Source: Lachnospiraceae bacterium (GTDB lineage: Bacteria; Bacillota; Clostridia; Lachnospirales; Lachnospiraceae). From it: 64,000 nucleotides of DNA. The stretch lies in NCBI GenBank assembly GCA_028689585.1, contig JAQVCW010000005.1, positions 95,411 through 159,410 of the forward strand, given 5' to 3'. Positions 34,766-44,193 of the stretch are shown one piece after another (position 1 is the stretch's first letter; the number at the start of each line of letters is the position of its first letter). The translations under genes were made by a program, and so were the position numbers. Below the pieces are notes generated by a model. It ran no database searches and was not told where the DNA came from. It worked only from the letters and a program-made list of their open reading frames with translations.

Positions 34766-34875
34766 CGTAAAAATCTCCTTTCATTTTTCGCAGAAGTATC
34801 TTATTTATTTTATACTCTGCCATTTTCATTTGCGATTTTTCTGTTTTCGTTTCTGAATTTCGTATTTTTGAAACG

Positions 34876-34927
34876 AAAAAATAGAGGTTCAAAGGAACAT
34901 TCCTCAACCTCTATTTTAAGATAGATA
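34876..34927 (-). terminator. Terminator between the acs cluster (DUF3786) and fhs
   Basis: On the minus strand AAAATAGAGGTT pairs perfectly with AACCTCTATTTT and is followed by TTTTTTCG. It separates the acs transcript from a probable fhs-fchA-folD transcript; a TATAAAAT lies near 34810-34820 upstream of fhs. Confidence 0.8.
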
Positions 34928-34966
34928 AGCATTAAATTCAACACCTATTTGTGCAAATTTGATAAA

Positions 34967-35605
34967 TTACAACTTTTTCAGCGTTCCAATCGCCACATCA
35001 CACACTACTACCAGATCTTCTGCATGAAATGCCGCTGTGAAATTGTCACTAAACAGGATTTGAGAGGAAGGCGGAAATTCCTCATCCCCCGCCCACAGCA
35101 GGAACTGCACAAAATAGCCCGGAAAGATTTCGAACTGAAAGCCGGAATCTCCTGCTTTTACCGGAATGGCGCCCATGGTTTTCATGGCCTGCGCAAAAGC
35201 CTCCAGTTTATTTCCATAAGAGAATGCCAGACGCATCATACAGCGGCCATTGAACTGCCGGTAATACACCTCGCCCCAGGGAACCTCACGATAAGTCAGG
35301 AATTTCCCGGTGCTGACCGCCTGCGCGCCCTCCAGCAGAAAACGCACCATCAGTATCTTTGCCGGATTGGTCTCCAAAAGGGGGGAATATTCATATTTTT
35401 CATCCAGACAGATGATTTCAAAATCCGGGAAGGAAATTTCATAAATTCTATGAAGAAAAGTTACCGTGAAAACCTTTCGTTCTGAATCATATGCGAAGCC
35501 GGTTCGGACGCTGATTTCTTCCGGATCCGCCTTTTTGTATTCTTCCAGATAATGTTCCAGAGGCACCAGTTCTTTGTTGTTATTTTTTTCGATTTCCATC
35601 GCCAT
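34967..35605 (-). CDS. DUF3786 protein of the acetyl-CoA synthase cluster
   Basis: The 212-residue soluble protein matches DUF3786, a family found beside CODH/acetyl-CoA synthase and corrinoid genes in anaerobes; the function is unknown. Visible are E-H-Y-L-E-E-Y near the N-terminus, P-W-G-E-V-Y-Y-R-Q-F near residue 108 and L-L-W-A-G-D-E-E-F-P near 165, the last being typical of the family. It lies 27 bases after the RACo-like gene, so an accessory role in corrinoid or ACS maturation is plausible. Confidence 0.85.
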   Translation of the reverse strand: MAMEIEKNNNKELVPLEHYLEEYKKADPEEISVRTGFAYDSERKVFTVTFLHRIYEISFPDFEIICLDEKYEYSPLLETNPAKILMVRFLLEGAQAVSTGKFLTYREVPWGEVYYRQFNGRCMMRLAFSYGNKLEAFAQAMKTMGAIPVKAGDSGFQFEIFPGYFVQFLLWAGDEEFPPSSQILFSDNFTAAFHAEDLVVVCDVAIGTLKKL

Positions 35606-35632
35606 ATTGTAAGTTCCTTTCCTTCATCAAAT

Positions 35633-37561
35633 CTACTTAAACGTCAAAGACGGAAACAGTCCCGCATCCGTATGAGGCAGAAAACAGGATGCCACAAATT
35701 CATCCATGTACGTGGGCTCATTGGAAAGCTCCAGGTAAGTCATATTGTGGGCCACGTCATGTACCTTTGCCTCCGCTTCATTGGAAAGCAGCAGCGCATA
35801 GGCTCCGGACAGAGAAGAATTGCCGATATAATGGAATCTGTCTCTTGAAATATCCGGGAACATGCCGATGTTCACTGCGTTCTGCATATTGATACCGCTG
35901 CCGATACCGCCTGCCACATAGACATCATCAATCATATCCACCGTGAAGTCCAGTGAATTGAGCATCACACGGATGGCTGAGAAAATAGCGCCTTTGGCAC
36001 GCATGAAATTGTCAATATCCACTTCATTGATTTCTACATCCTTGACGGATGCAGCATCTTCTTTAAATACGATCACATAGCTGCCCATGCCGTATTTGTC
36101 ATGGCGTACCCGGTCACCTTCCCGGATAAACTTTCCCTTGGGATCGATAATGCCGCAGCGGAACAATTCGCTGATCATATCAATAATACCGGAACCACAT
36201 AAGCCTACCGCTTTCTGTCCCTCATCGCCTATCACGGAGAGGGTGGGAATCATGGTGTCCTTATCTATGGTGCAGGCTTCGATTGCTCCGTCTGTAGCAC
36301 GCATACCGCAACTGATATCCCCGCCTTCAAATGCAGGTCCTGCGGAGCAGGCACAGCTCATCATAAATTCTTCATTGCCAAATACCAGCTCGCCGTTGGT
36401 TCCCAGATCGATAAAAAGGGACATCTCCGGACGATTCCAGATACAGCTTGCCAGTGTGCCGGCGGTGATATCTCCGCCTACATAGCTGCCGATATTCGGT
36501 GCCATAATGACTCTGGCATGAGGGAATATATTGATTCCCAAGTCATGGGCATGAATGCTGGTTGTTTCATAGAACGTGGGAATATAGGGCTCCATACGGA
36601 CCGGATCTGCATCTGCTCCCACCAGCAGATGATTCATAGTCGTATTGCCGGCTACGCACATCCGGTAGATTTTCTGCGGGCTGATCTTTGCACTCCGGCA
36701 CATCTGCTTGATCAGCGGATTGATGGTCTCACTTACAATCGCATCCTGCAGTTTTTCTTTTCCATCCGGTTTCAGAGATTCAATAATTCGGTTGATCACA
36801 TCTGCTCCAAAACGGATCTGTCCGTTTCCGGTGGATGCTTTCGCCAGAATTTTACCCTTTTTCATATCTATCAGCAATGCTGCCACAGAAGTGGTACCGA
36901 TATCGATTGCCAGACCACAGAGCTTCACCTGCTCCTCCGGTCCGCAGATATCCAGTACTTCTGCTTTGTCCCCACCTTTGCGGATGACACACTGCACATC
37001 AAAATTATATTTTCTAAGCGTTTCCGCCATTGTTTTCAATACTGCAAATGGAATTTTCACATGTTCCATACCGCAGGCCGCCTCCACAGCCCAGGTCAGA
37101 CGTTCGTTGTCCGGCATGGTATCATCCAGACTGGGAACCTCCATGGTCACACGTACTACTTCCAGGTCATTTTTAAATTCAATTCCGGCTGCTTCTATAT
37201 CAGCCTTCGTTTTTTCGAATATTTCGATTTCTTTGGCAGAATCCAAATCCGCAACTTTCATTCTGCTCTTATAAGCGGATGCAATATCCGGAACCATAAT
37301 CTCCACATCTGCATCTACCTTGCTGACACAGGCCAGCCTCCATCCCTGCTCATACTCTTCATCCGATATATGAGAGGTCTTTTTACTGTCTATTTCTCCC
37401 TTGATAAGCTTTACTCTGCATTTTCCGCAAGCTGCATTTCCAGAACAGGGCGCATCGATTGCTACATTTGTTTTTCTTGCCACTTCCAGGAGATTTTCAC
37501 CCTCCGCTGCAAATGCTTCGATGCTTTCTCCACCTTCTAATTGAAAAGTTACTTTAAACAT
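35633..37561 (-). CDS. RACo-like ATP-dependent reductive activator of the corrinoid iron-sulfur protein
   Basis: The 642-residue protein has an N-terminal 2Fe-2S ferredoxin domain (C-S-G-N-A-A-C-G-K-C near residues 35-45, plus a later Cys) and a large C-terminal ASKHA/DUF4445 domain with L-A-I-D-I-G-T-T-S-V-A near residue 215 and D-L-G-T-N-G-E near 390. In acetogens this reduces Co(II) of inactivated CoFeSP to Co(I) using ATP. Start at 37559-37561, which follows AAGGAA; the longer frame lacks a good site. It lies between acsE and DUF3786. Confidence 0.9.
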   Translation of the reverse strand: MFKVTFQLEGGESIEAFAAEGENLLEVARKTNVAIDAPCSGNAACGKCRVKLIKGEIDSKKTSHISDEEYEQGWRLACVSKVDADVEIMVPDIASAYKSRMKVADLDSAKEIEIFEKTKADIEAAGIEFKNDLEVVRVTMEVPSLDDTMPDNERLTWAVEAACGMEHVKIPFAVLKTMAETLRKYNFDVQCVIRKGGDKAEVLDICGPEEQVKLCGLAIDIGTTSVAALLIDMKKGKILAKASTGNGQIRFGADVINRIIESLKPDGKEKLQDAIVSETINPLIKQMCRSAKISPQKIYRMCVAGNTTMNHLLVGADADPVRMEPYIPTFYETTSIHAHDLGINIFPHARVIMAPNIGSYVGGDITAGTLASCIWNRPEMSLFIDLGTNGELVFGNEEFMMSCACSAGPAFEGGDISCGMRATDGAIEACTIDKDTMIPTLSVIGDEGQKAVGLCGSGIIDMISELFRCGIIDPKGKFIREGDRVRHDKYGMGSYVIVFKEDAASVKDVEINEVDIDNFMRAKGAIFSAIRVMLNSLDFTVDMIDDVYVAGGIGSGINMQNAVNIGMFPDISRDRFHYIGNSSLSGAYALLLSNEAEAKVHDVAHNMTYLELSNEPTYMDEFVASCFLPHTDAGLFPSLTFK

Positions 37562-37712
37562 AAATTCCTTGTCCTTTCCTACCTGCTTTTTGTTCTGCAA
37601 GTCAAAGACCCCACTGCAGATGCCAGGTATCCATGCCTGCATGGCGGCCTGACTCGTTGCTCGCGGGAATAAATATCATTCGTAATATTTTTTTGTAGAT
37701 AAGAGAAAATAT

Positions 37713-37732
37713 AGGGGCTGAAAACAGCCCCT
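37713..37732 (-). terminator. Short hairpin between acsE and the activator gene
   Basis: AGGGGCTG-TTTT-CAGCCCCT on the minus strand is followed by TATATTTTCTC. It may be a partial terminator or attenuator that lowers expression of the genes after acsE. Confidence 0.55.
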
Positions 37733-37760
37733 GTCATAATCATTGTCATTTCGAAAAAAA

Positions 37761-38546
37761 TTAGATCTCCAGATAAGAATCTGCATACAGTGTATTTCCT
37801 TTGAAGATATCGCAGGATTTGATGGTTTCCATCAGACGCAGGTCGTTCGGGTTTACGATAGCAGAGGTCAGTCCCTGCATCATAGCCATAGCTACCAGAG
37901 CGGAATCCATGATCGGACGGATCAATTTTGGCATACCGTTGGAGTTATTGGACAGACCGCCGGTGGAGTTCAGGCCCATATCGCTGAACATTTTGATGCA
38001 TTCCAGAATCTGCATCTGTTTGTCCTGCATACCTTTTACAACAAGGAAAAGTGGATCGAACCAGATGTCTTCTGCTTCCATACCATGCTCCATACCTCTT
38101 TCCAGAAGTGTCTGGCAGTACATCATACGCTCGTCATTGTCTTTTGCAAGACCTTCGCCGTTGCAAAGTGCGATACAGATCGCATCGTTTGCTGCAGCCA
38201 GATCCAGATATTCAATTCTTCCGGCAGCGTCAGCGGAGTTTACGATTGGCTTTCCGTTGGTACGGTCATATACAGAAATACCAGCTTCGATTGCTTTCAT
38301 GTTGGAAGTATCCAGTGCCAGAGGAACGTTGTTGAATTCGCTCTGGAGCAGTTTTACTGCCCATTTCATCAGATCTTCGCCATCGCTCTCAGCAGGTCCG
38401 ATGTTTACATCCAGATATACAGCGCCAGCATCCAACTGCTGTTTTGCTCTTGCAATGATCGGCTGAGGATCTCTCTCTGTAAATGCTTTGTTTACAGCAG
38501 GAGCAGTGGTAGAAAGTCTTTCACCAATTGTAACGAATTTTCCCAT
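37761..38546 (-). CDS. acsE: Methyltetrahydrofolate:corrinoid iron-sulfur protein methyltransferase AcsE
   Basis: AcsE transfers the methyl group of methyl-THF to the cobalt of the corrinoid protein. The 261-residue barrel has the family length, Y-L-D-V-N-I-G-P-A near residue 43, L-D-T-S-N near 79, I-V-N-S-A near 100 and T-G-G-L-S-N-N-S near 190. Gene order acsC-acsE agrees with acetogen clusters, with 248 bases between that contain only a hairpin (38740-38773). Confidence 0.96.
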   Translation of the reverse strand: MGKFVTIGERLSTTAPAVNKAFTERDPQPIIARAKQQLDAGAVYLDVNIGPAESDGEDLMKWAVKLLQSEFNNVPLALDTSNMKAIEAGISVYDRTNGKPIVNSADAAGRIEYLDLAAANDAICIALCNGEGLAKDNDERMMYCQTLLERGMEHGMEAEDIWFDPLFLVVKGMQDKQMQILECIKMFSDMGLNSTGGLSNNSNGMPKLIRPIMDSALVAMAMMQGLTSAIVNPNDLRLMETIKSCDIFKGNTLYADSYLEI

Positions 38547-38739
38547 TGTAAAATCTCCTTTTTTAAATGAAATATAAACTGCAAATTTTTACAGTCTGTT
38601 TTTAGCTTCTATTATACAAATGTATCCAAAACGCGCCATACAAAAAACAAAACCATATGAATCTGTAATGACAGCATTTTTCCATGCAGTCAACACGAAT
38701 TCTTGCAATTTCTCCGTGCTGCCTTGCTCATAACCTCAT

Positions 38740-38773
38740 AGAACTGTCCCCTGCCGCAACAGGGGAACAGCTA
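38740..38773. terminator. Hairpin between acsC and acsE
   Basis: CTGTCCCCTG pairs with CAGGGGAACAG around a CCGCAA loop. It lies 20 bases after acsC and lacks a strong U tract, so it is perhaps an RNA stability or processing element. Confidence 0.45.
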
Positions 38774-38794
38774 TTTTGCATGTATTACAGCATT

Positions 38795-40141
38795 TTACTG
38801 CATATCTTTTAAGAATTTAACCAACTGAACGGCTTCTCTCGGTGCTACGATGATTTCCCATCCCGGCATCTTTGCTTCCAGTTCGCCCTTCAATACTGCT
38901 ACCTTACCCGGAATGCAGAGCTTACGGCATTTGATCTTGCCTTCAATCTCCTGTTCCTGGAAGAATTTAGCGATAGAGGATGATGAGAATTTACCTGCAG
39001 CCCAGGATGTCAGTACGGACAGACCGCCTGCATCGTTGATGATCAGGTTGCAAGGTACTCCGGATCTCTCCAGCTCGCCTGATACTACGAAGTAGGTCAG
39101 AGCGAAATCTACGGTGGTCAGACAGATGGAATTCTCGTCTCCGCCGTTGATCGGGTAGATGCCCGGTTCCACTTTCATTGGCTTCTGAGGATCGGTAAAC
39201 AGGTTCTGTCTCATACCATACAGCGGCAGTGCCTCTGCATAACCCATCTGTTCCATTACTACGATGGAACCATATTTCATGGTGAATACAGATGCCAGTG
39301 CAGCCTGCATATGAGCATCGCCCTTTGCCAGCTTCGCTACATTTACGATAGACGGATAACCGCAGGTACGGTTGCTGTCTTTGATGGCAGCTTTTCTGAA
39401 CTGAACTGCCGTAGCAAATGCAGATTTGACAGAGTCAGTACATGCATTGATCAGCATATTCTTGTTGCCCAGTTTTTCCAGAGCAGCCACGTTATCAAAT
39501 AATTCATCATTATTTGCACCGATTACACCAAGTACAACGCCTGCTTCTGCAGCTACTGCGTTCATTGCTTCGTAGTTAGCCGGTGTAGCGCCATTTAATA
39601 CCGGTTTGGAATCTTTGCATACAGCCAGTGCAGCCTTTGCAGCTTCAGGATCTTCACAGCCTAAAATCAGAACTCTGTTCAAGCCTGCAGCTTTTTTCAC
39701 CAGCTCCACATATTTCTCCGTGGAAGCGTCTGCGCTGTAATTTACATAAATCATCTCAACGAACATTCTTTCGCTGATACGGTCATAATCTACTGCCGGG
39801 ATCGCTGCCAGTTTTGCATCAATCTCAGCATCATCCATACAACTGCATACTGCAACTGCATATCTGGTTTTGCTTACGAATGTTTTTTCATGTCTGAAGA
39901 GAACAGTCTCTCCGCCCAGTGTGTATTCACTTTCGCCGGTTCCGACTTTGATGGTCTTCATTGGCGGTGCGGTTGCCTCGCTCATCGCTGCTTTTGCATC
40001 TTCTGAGAAATACGGGCACGCATCAATGCTCACAGCACCCTGTGCTACTTTCATAGAGAAAGCCATACAGGTAGGGGAGCCACATTCTTTACAGTTTTTC
40101 TTCGGTGATAATTTAAAAATATCAAGACCTTTTAATGCCAT
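38795..40141 (-). CDS. acsC: Corrinoid iron-sulfur protein large subunit AcsC
   Basis: AcsC carries the 4Fe-4S cluster and, with AcsD, the cobamide that shuttles the methyl group from AcsE to AcsB. The 448-residue protein begins with the four-Cys pattern C-K-E-C-G-S-P-T-C...A-C-P-Y-F in residues 17-43, and then an F-R-H-E-K-T-F barrel segment. The C-terminal region has the family's cobalamin-binding domain. It lies 25 bases after acsD. Confidence 0.96.
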   Translation of the reverse strand: MALKGLDIFKLSPKKNCKECGSPTCMAFSMKVAQGAVSIDACPYFSEDAKAAMSEATAPPMKTIKVGTGESEYTLGGETVLFRHEKTFVSKTRYAVAVCSCMDDAEIDAKLAAIPAVDYDRISERMFVEMIYVNYSADASTEKYVELVKKAAGLNRVLILGCEDPEAAKAALAVCKDSKPVLNGATPANYEAMNAVAAEAGVVLGVIGANNDELFDNVAALEKLGNKNMLINACTDSVKSAFATAVQFRKAAIKDSNRTCGYPSIVNVAKLAKGDAHMQAALASVFTMKYGSIVVMEQMGYAEALPLYGMRQNLFTDPQKPMKVEPGIYPINGGDENSICLTTVDFALTYFVVSGELERSGVPCNLIINDAGGLSVLTSWAAGKFSSSSIAKFFQEQEIEGKIKCRKLCIPGKVAVLKGELEAKMPGWEIIVAPREAVQLVKFLKDMQ

Positions 40142-40166
40142 TGTTCTTTTCCTCCTTCTATCCCAA

Positions 40167-41108
40167 TTATACTAATTCTTTGATCAGTTTTGAGATGGTC
40201 ACAACTGATGCCGGATGTCTCAAGATAACTGCGTTGGAACCGGAAACCAGATCTGCTGCTGCAGTTTCGATTTCCATATCGATTCCTCTTTCTTCTGCCG
40301 GGCCCCATTCAGGCATATCGGCTTCAGAAGCCACTGCTTCTTTTACACCCCATACTTCAGAAGCTACAGGAGTAATGATCGGCATCTGCAGAGTAGCATC
40401 ATTCTGAGACAATGCTGCTGCTTTGATACGGTCCATAGTAGAGATAACATACTCGAAGCCGTAACCTGCTGATGCAGTACCTATGTTCATGGCAATGCTC
40501 TGTCCGTTCACGCCAAGCTGTGACAGCAGGACGTTCAACTGTTTTGCAAGGTTGATATCTACAGAAGACTCAGCACCAACCACCTGCTTGTAAGCAAGTC
40601 CTGCTGCTGCACCGACTGTTTTATAATTCTCTTCTTTTGCTGCCAGAAGAAGTGCATTTCTGCCGTCCAGAGCTTCTGCTGCTTTGGATAACAATTCTGC
40701 ATCTTTTTCTACATTTTTACATCCGCATACTACCAGTGGAAGATCAACTGCTGCTGCCACATCTTTTACGATCTGAACCAGCTCTTCCGTGGATTTGTTA
40801 AGACCGTTTGGATCTCCGCCTTCCAGACGCAGGCTCAGGAATTCTACCCCTTCCATAGCAGCGGCAGCTTTCGCCATATCTACTACTGTGGTGCATCCTT
40901 CATAGCATTTCTGAATGCATTCCGGTTCGTTTTCCATACCACCGTCTGTAATTTCGATTCCTACCTTTGGAGCATTTTCGATTGGTGCGTCAAATGTATA
41001 AAATGGCAGTACATTCTCCCCACCAAGGGTAATTGCTTTGTCACCAGTACCAATGGTCAATGTGTTGATGCTGGCATTAAATTTTCCAGATTTTGCTGTA
41101 AATGGCAT
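40167..41108 (-). CDS. acsD: Corrinoid iron-sulfur protein small subunit AcsD
   Basis: The 313-residue barrel protein pairs with AcsC. It shows V-L-P-F-Y-T-F-D near residue 34, V-D-M-A-K near 76 and the M-N-I-G-T-A-S-A-G-Y-G-F-E-Y motif near residue 207. Normal family length. Confidence 0.95.
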   Translation of the reverse strand: MPFTAKSGKFNASINTLTIGTGDKAITLGGENVLPFYTFDAPIENAPKVGIEITDGGMENEPECIQKCYEGCTTVVDMAKAAAAMEGVEFLSLRLEGGDPNGLNKSTEELVQIVKDVAAAVDLPLVVCGCKNVEKDAELLSKAAEALDGRNALLLAAKEENYKTVGAAAGLAYKQVVGAESSVDINLAKQLNVLLSQLGVNGQSIAMNIGTASAGYGFEYVISTMDRIKAAALSQNDATLQMPIITPVASEVWGVKEAVASEADMPEWGPAEERGIDMEIETAAADLVSGSNAVILRHPASVVTISKLIKELV

Positions 41109-41135
41109 TTCTATAGTACCTCCTTCAATTTATAT

Positions 41136-41248
41136 GGCTGGCACAGGGCTTCTGGCAAAACCGGGTGCCAGCCTGTAATCTCTGTTTTGGTCAGCCAGGT
41201 TTTCTCCGGCCAGACTCGCAAATCTGCGGAAACGGCAAAGCCGTTTCC
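41136..41248. repeat. Two hairpins between acsB and acsD
   Basis: GGCTGGCA and TGCCAGCC (41136-41173) form one stem and GGAAACGGC-AAA-GCCGTTTCC (41228-41248) forms another. They lie in the 147-base gap after the acsB stop. No U tract follows, so they may be RNA-processing or stability elements setting subunit ratios. Confidence 0.55.
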
Positions 41249-41255
41249 TGATTGC

Positions 41256-43394
41256 TTACATCATTGGTTCCATGGTGAGGGCGGGATGTCCTTTTTCTTC
41301 CAGGAATGCAAGTAAGGTTTCCGGATCTTCCGCTACTGTCTCGTCACCGATCATATCTACAAAGTTGTCGATATTGTACAGTTCTTTTGCCGTTGCGTTC
41401 AGTCTCTCTGCTACGGTTTCTTTCAGCTCCTTCGGCATCCATACGATACGTGCTACACCGCCTTCTGCTTTCATGAACTTCTTGGAAGAGATGAAGTGTT
41501 TGCCATGGCCCATGAAGCCAGGAGTCTGAACACCGCCGCCGGTCATGGAAGCCAGCTCGGAGAAGGTCATACCGATCGGGGTCATGCCTGCGTACTCACG
41601 GTTAGCGATACATACACCGTTAGACAGCGGCTCGATACCACAGATACACTCGAAGCAGCCGCAGCTTGTCATAGGCTTCTCAATGATGGAGTACAGGGAT
41701 ACGTCATCCAGTGCACCCTGGGAGAACTTACGAACTGCGTCGTTGACATCTTCGTACTCACCGATTCTCTCATCGATAATCTTTTCTTTGGTGATTACCT
41801 GGCAGGGTCCCTGAGGATCCAGCTCGTTGGTCGCTTTTGCATCCAGCCATGAAACGGCACCGCAAAGGCCCAGACGTTCCGGTGTAACCACACATACGTG
41901 AGACGGGGAGAATGCCTGACACATGATACAGCTGTAATATACGCCTACCGACTCATCCGTCAGAGAAGTCAGTCTCTCATCACGTTTGTCAAATGCAGGA
42001 ATAGCCAGTTCATGACGCAGCTTGGTGCAGTCTTCCGCAATGGAATAAACCTTTACCTGGCATTTGTCAACTACGGCTGCGAATTCACTCTTCACCTTTG
42101 CATACAGAACTTCGCCGATATGTTTCAGACGGAAGCCTGCATTGTAGGTATCTTTGCTCAAACGGATACGGATCATATCACGCTGGCCGGTATGCATCAT
42201 ACCTTCTACACAGTTTAAGTAGCTGTGGAACTTACGCTCGAATACCGGCTCAAAGTCGGTCTGCATGCTCTTTCCTGCTACTTCTACGATATAGCCGATG
42301 GACTGTTTGGAGCCTACCGGCATTTCATCGATGTCCGGTCCAAATACTTCGATCTTGTGATCTTCGATCTCAGATGCTTCTTTGGTCTGTACCAGCTCGA
42401 AGCAGTCTACACGGGAACCATCGAATTCAACCTGCATGTCACCACGACGGATGATCTCACCTTCGAATGCGGAAGCAAATGCTACCGGGATATCGATATT
42501 GGTGATCTTGATCTTGATGTCTCTGGCTTCCAGAGAGGTTGCGTTGAATTTGGAAACATCTTTCTGAACAATCAGGCTCTTCGGTACACGGAAGGTCTCT
42601 TCGTTGGTGATAACCGGGAAACCAAGTGCAATTGCACCGGCGCCGCATGCTACGATGACTTCATCCAGAGGAGCGAATGCATTTACGAATGCAGGTACAC
42701 GCTCGAAGGTGTATTTCATCAGTCCGGCTGCATCTCCACCCTGGATGTTACCAAAGATCAGAGCTGCACGAACTGCTACAGATACTACGTGAATAACCGC
42801 AGTCACATCTTTTCCAAGAGGAATGACACGTACATTAGCGCCGGTCTTGTATCCTAATTCTTCACACTGGTCGATGATGCCGCCAACCAATGTGACCAGA
42901 ATACCCTGTGCCTGATAAGATTTTATCAGATCCACACCTTCCTGAGCGGTAGGTGCTGCACCAAGGATAACAGCTACACCGGGGATATCTCCTGTAACAA
43001 GAGGCACACCCAGTTCACGGATCACTGCATCAGCCAGATGGCCGTAGCAGGGTGCTTCATAAGGAGCAGCTCCGTCAATATATTTCAGTACTTCGATAAA
43101 TTCTGCACACAGTGCAGTAGCGATACCGCTCATGAAACCGTCATGAAGTCTCGGGTTTCTGGTCATCAGCGTCTTTACCACACCCAGTGCGGTCTTTAAT
43201 TCACCCAGGTTGCCAACCTTGGTACCTGTTACTCCATAGTAACACGGCAGGCTGTATGCGGTGTCAGGGAAAGCGACTGCTTTGTCTGCACCATGTTTTT
43301 CGATAGCAGCATCGATAGCCTGTTCTGTCAGGCCATAGACTGCATCATTTCCTTTAAATACAACATCAAATAATGTCAATGCTTTATCCTCCAA
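41256..43394 (-). CDS. acsB: Acetyl-CoA synthase AcsB (CODH/ACS alpha subunit)
   Basis: AcsB builds acetyl-CoA from CO, the methyl group of CoFeSP and CoA at the Ni-Ni-4Fe4S A cluster. The 712-residue product has the A-cluster cysteines: S-C-I-M-C-Q-A-F-S-P near residue 490, G-L-C-G-A near 510 and the C-G-C-F-E-C-I-C tail near 580. Length is near the usual 729. It starts immediately before the cooC stop (43394/43395), so the two are coupled. Confidence 0.97.
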   Translation of the reverse strand: MEDKALTLFDVVFKGNDAVYGLTEQAIDAAIEKHGADKAVAFPDTAYSLPCYYGVTGTKVGNLGELKTALGVVKTLMTRNPRLHDGFMSGIATALCAEFIEVLKYIDGAAPYEAPCYGHLADAVIRELGVPLVTGDIPGVAVILGAAPTAQEGVDLIKSYQAQGILVTLVGGIIDQCEELGYKTGANVRVIPLGKDVTAVIHVVSVAVRAALIFGNIQGGDAAGLMKYTFERVPAFVNAFAPLDEVIVACGAGAIALGFPVITNEETFRVPKSLIVQKDVSKFNATSLEARDIKIKITNIDIPVAFASAFEGEIIRRGDMQVEFDGSRVDCFELVQTKEASEIEDHKIEVFGPDIDEMPVGSKQSIGYIVEVAGKSMQTDFEPVFERKFHSYLNCVEGMMHTGQRDMIRIRLSKDTYNAGFRLKHIGEVLYAKVKSEFAAVVDKCQVKVYSIAEDCTKLRHELAIPAFDKRDERLTSLTDESVGVYYSCIMCQAFSPSHVCVVTPERLGLCGAVSWLDAKATNELDPQGPCQVITKEKIIDERIGEYEDVNDAVRKFSQGALDDVSLYSIIEKPMTSCGCFECICGIEPLSNGVCIANREYAGMTPIGMTFSELASMTGGGVQTPGFMGHGKHFISSKKFMKAEGGVARIVWMPKELKETVAERLNATAKELYNIDNFVDMIGDETVAEDPETLLAFLEEKGHPALTMEPMM

Positions 43395-44168
43395 TCATTT
43401 ATTCGTCATCTGTTCCATACGTGACTTGATTATCTTAATCTCTTCCACTGCTTCCGGACTGAAGTCGTAAGGGGATTTGCCCTGGCGGTCCGCGTCAATC
43501 ACATCGGAATTGTAGTGTACAAATCCAAGCAGGTCTTCCGCCGGTATCTTGCTGCGAATGAATTCTTCATCCTCCGGTCCTCTTACCTTATTGGCCACTA
43601 CGCCTACCTGTCTGACGCCAAGTCCTTCTGCCAGACGTTTTACATTCTTGTAAGTCTGTACACTTCTGGCACCCGGTTCAATGACTACAACGAACTGATC
43701 CATACCCTGGGTCGTGCCTCTGCCAAGATGCTCCAGGCCTGCTTCCATATCCAGTACAACCACATCCGAACTGCGCAGCATCAGGTGGTTCAGGATGCGT
43801 TTGAGCATCACATGCTCCGGGCAGACACAGCCGCTGTTCGCGGTCTCCACCGTACCCAGTACCAGAAGCTTCACGCCATTGCAGCGTTTCGCATATTTGT
43901 CCGGAATATCGTCCACCTTTGGATTAATACGGAATACTTTATTGAACTCATCCGCACCGGTACGTTCTTCCACCAGCTTGCGCATCTTGGAAATCGGTAC
44001 GATCTCGTCCAGTTCTTCCTCCGAAAATCCCAGAGCCAGTCCCAGATTTGCATCCGGATCCACATCTGCAGCCAGGACATTTTTGCCTTCATCCGCATAT
44101 AATCTGGCCAGAGTAGCGGCAAAAGTTGTCTTTCCTACGCCGCCCTTTCCAGTAATAGCTATTTTCAT
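43395..44168 (-). CDS. CooC/AcsF-type nickel-insertion ATPase
   Basis: The 257-residue MinD-like ATPase has the deviant Walker A G-K-G-G-V-G-K-T-T at residues 8-16 and D-M-E-A-G-L-E-H-L-G near 132, and the C-V-C-P-E-H motif near residue 112 typical of CooC dimers that bind metal between two Cys pairs. It matures the Ni sites of CODH or ACS. ATG at 44166-44168 follows GAGGTG by 6 bases. Directly upstream of acsB, so it is likely the AcsF-type factor. Confidence 0.88.
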   Translation of the reverse strand: MKIAITGKGGVGKTTFAATLARLYADEGKNVLAADVDPDANLGLALGFSEEELDEIVPISKMRKLVEERTGADEFNKVFRINPKVDDIPDKYAKRCNGVKLLVLGTVETANSGCVCPEHVMLKRILNHLMLRSSDVVVLDMEAGLEHLGRGTTQGMDQFVVVIEPGARSVQTYKNVKRLAEGLGVRQVGVVANKVRGPEDEEFIRSKIPAEDLLGFVHYNSDVIDADRQGKSPYDFSPEAVEEIKIIKSRMEQMTNK

Positions 44169-44193
44169 TCCAGTCACCTCAGTCAGTTAATTA

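Noticed and set aside
36518..37540. Plus-strand open frame (340 codons) opposite the RACo-like gene
   Set aside because: Antisense to a clear conserved gene; composition is typical of a shadow frame.
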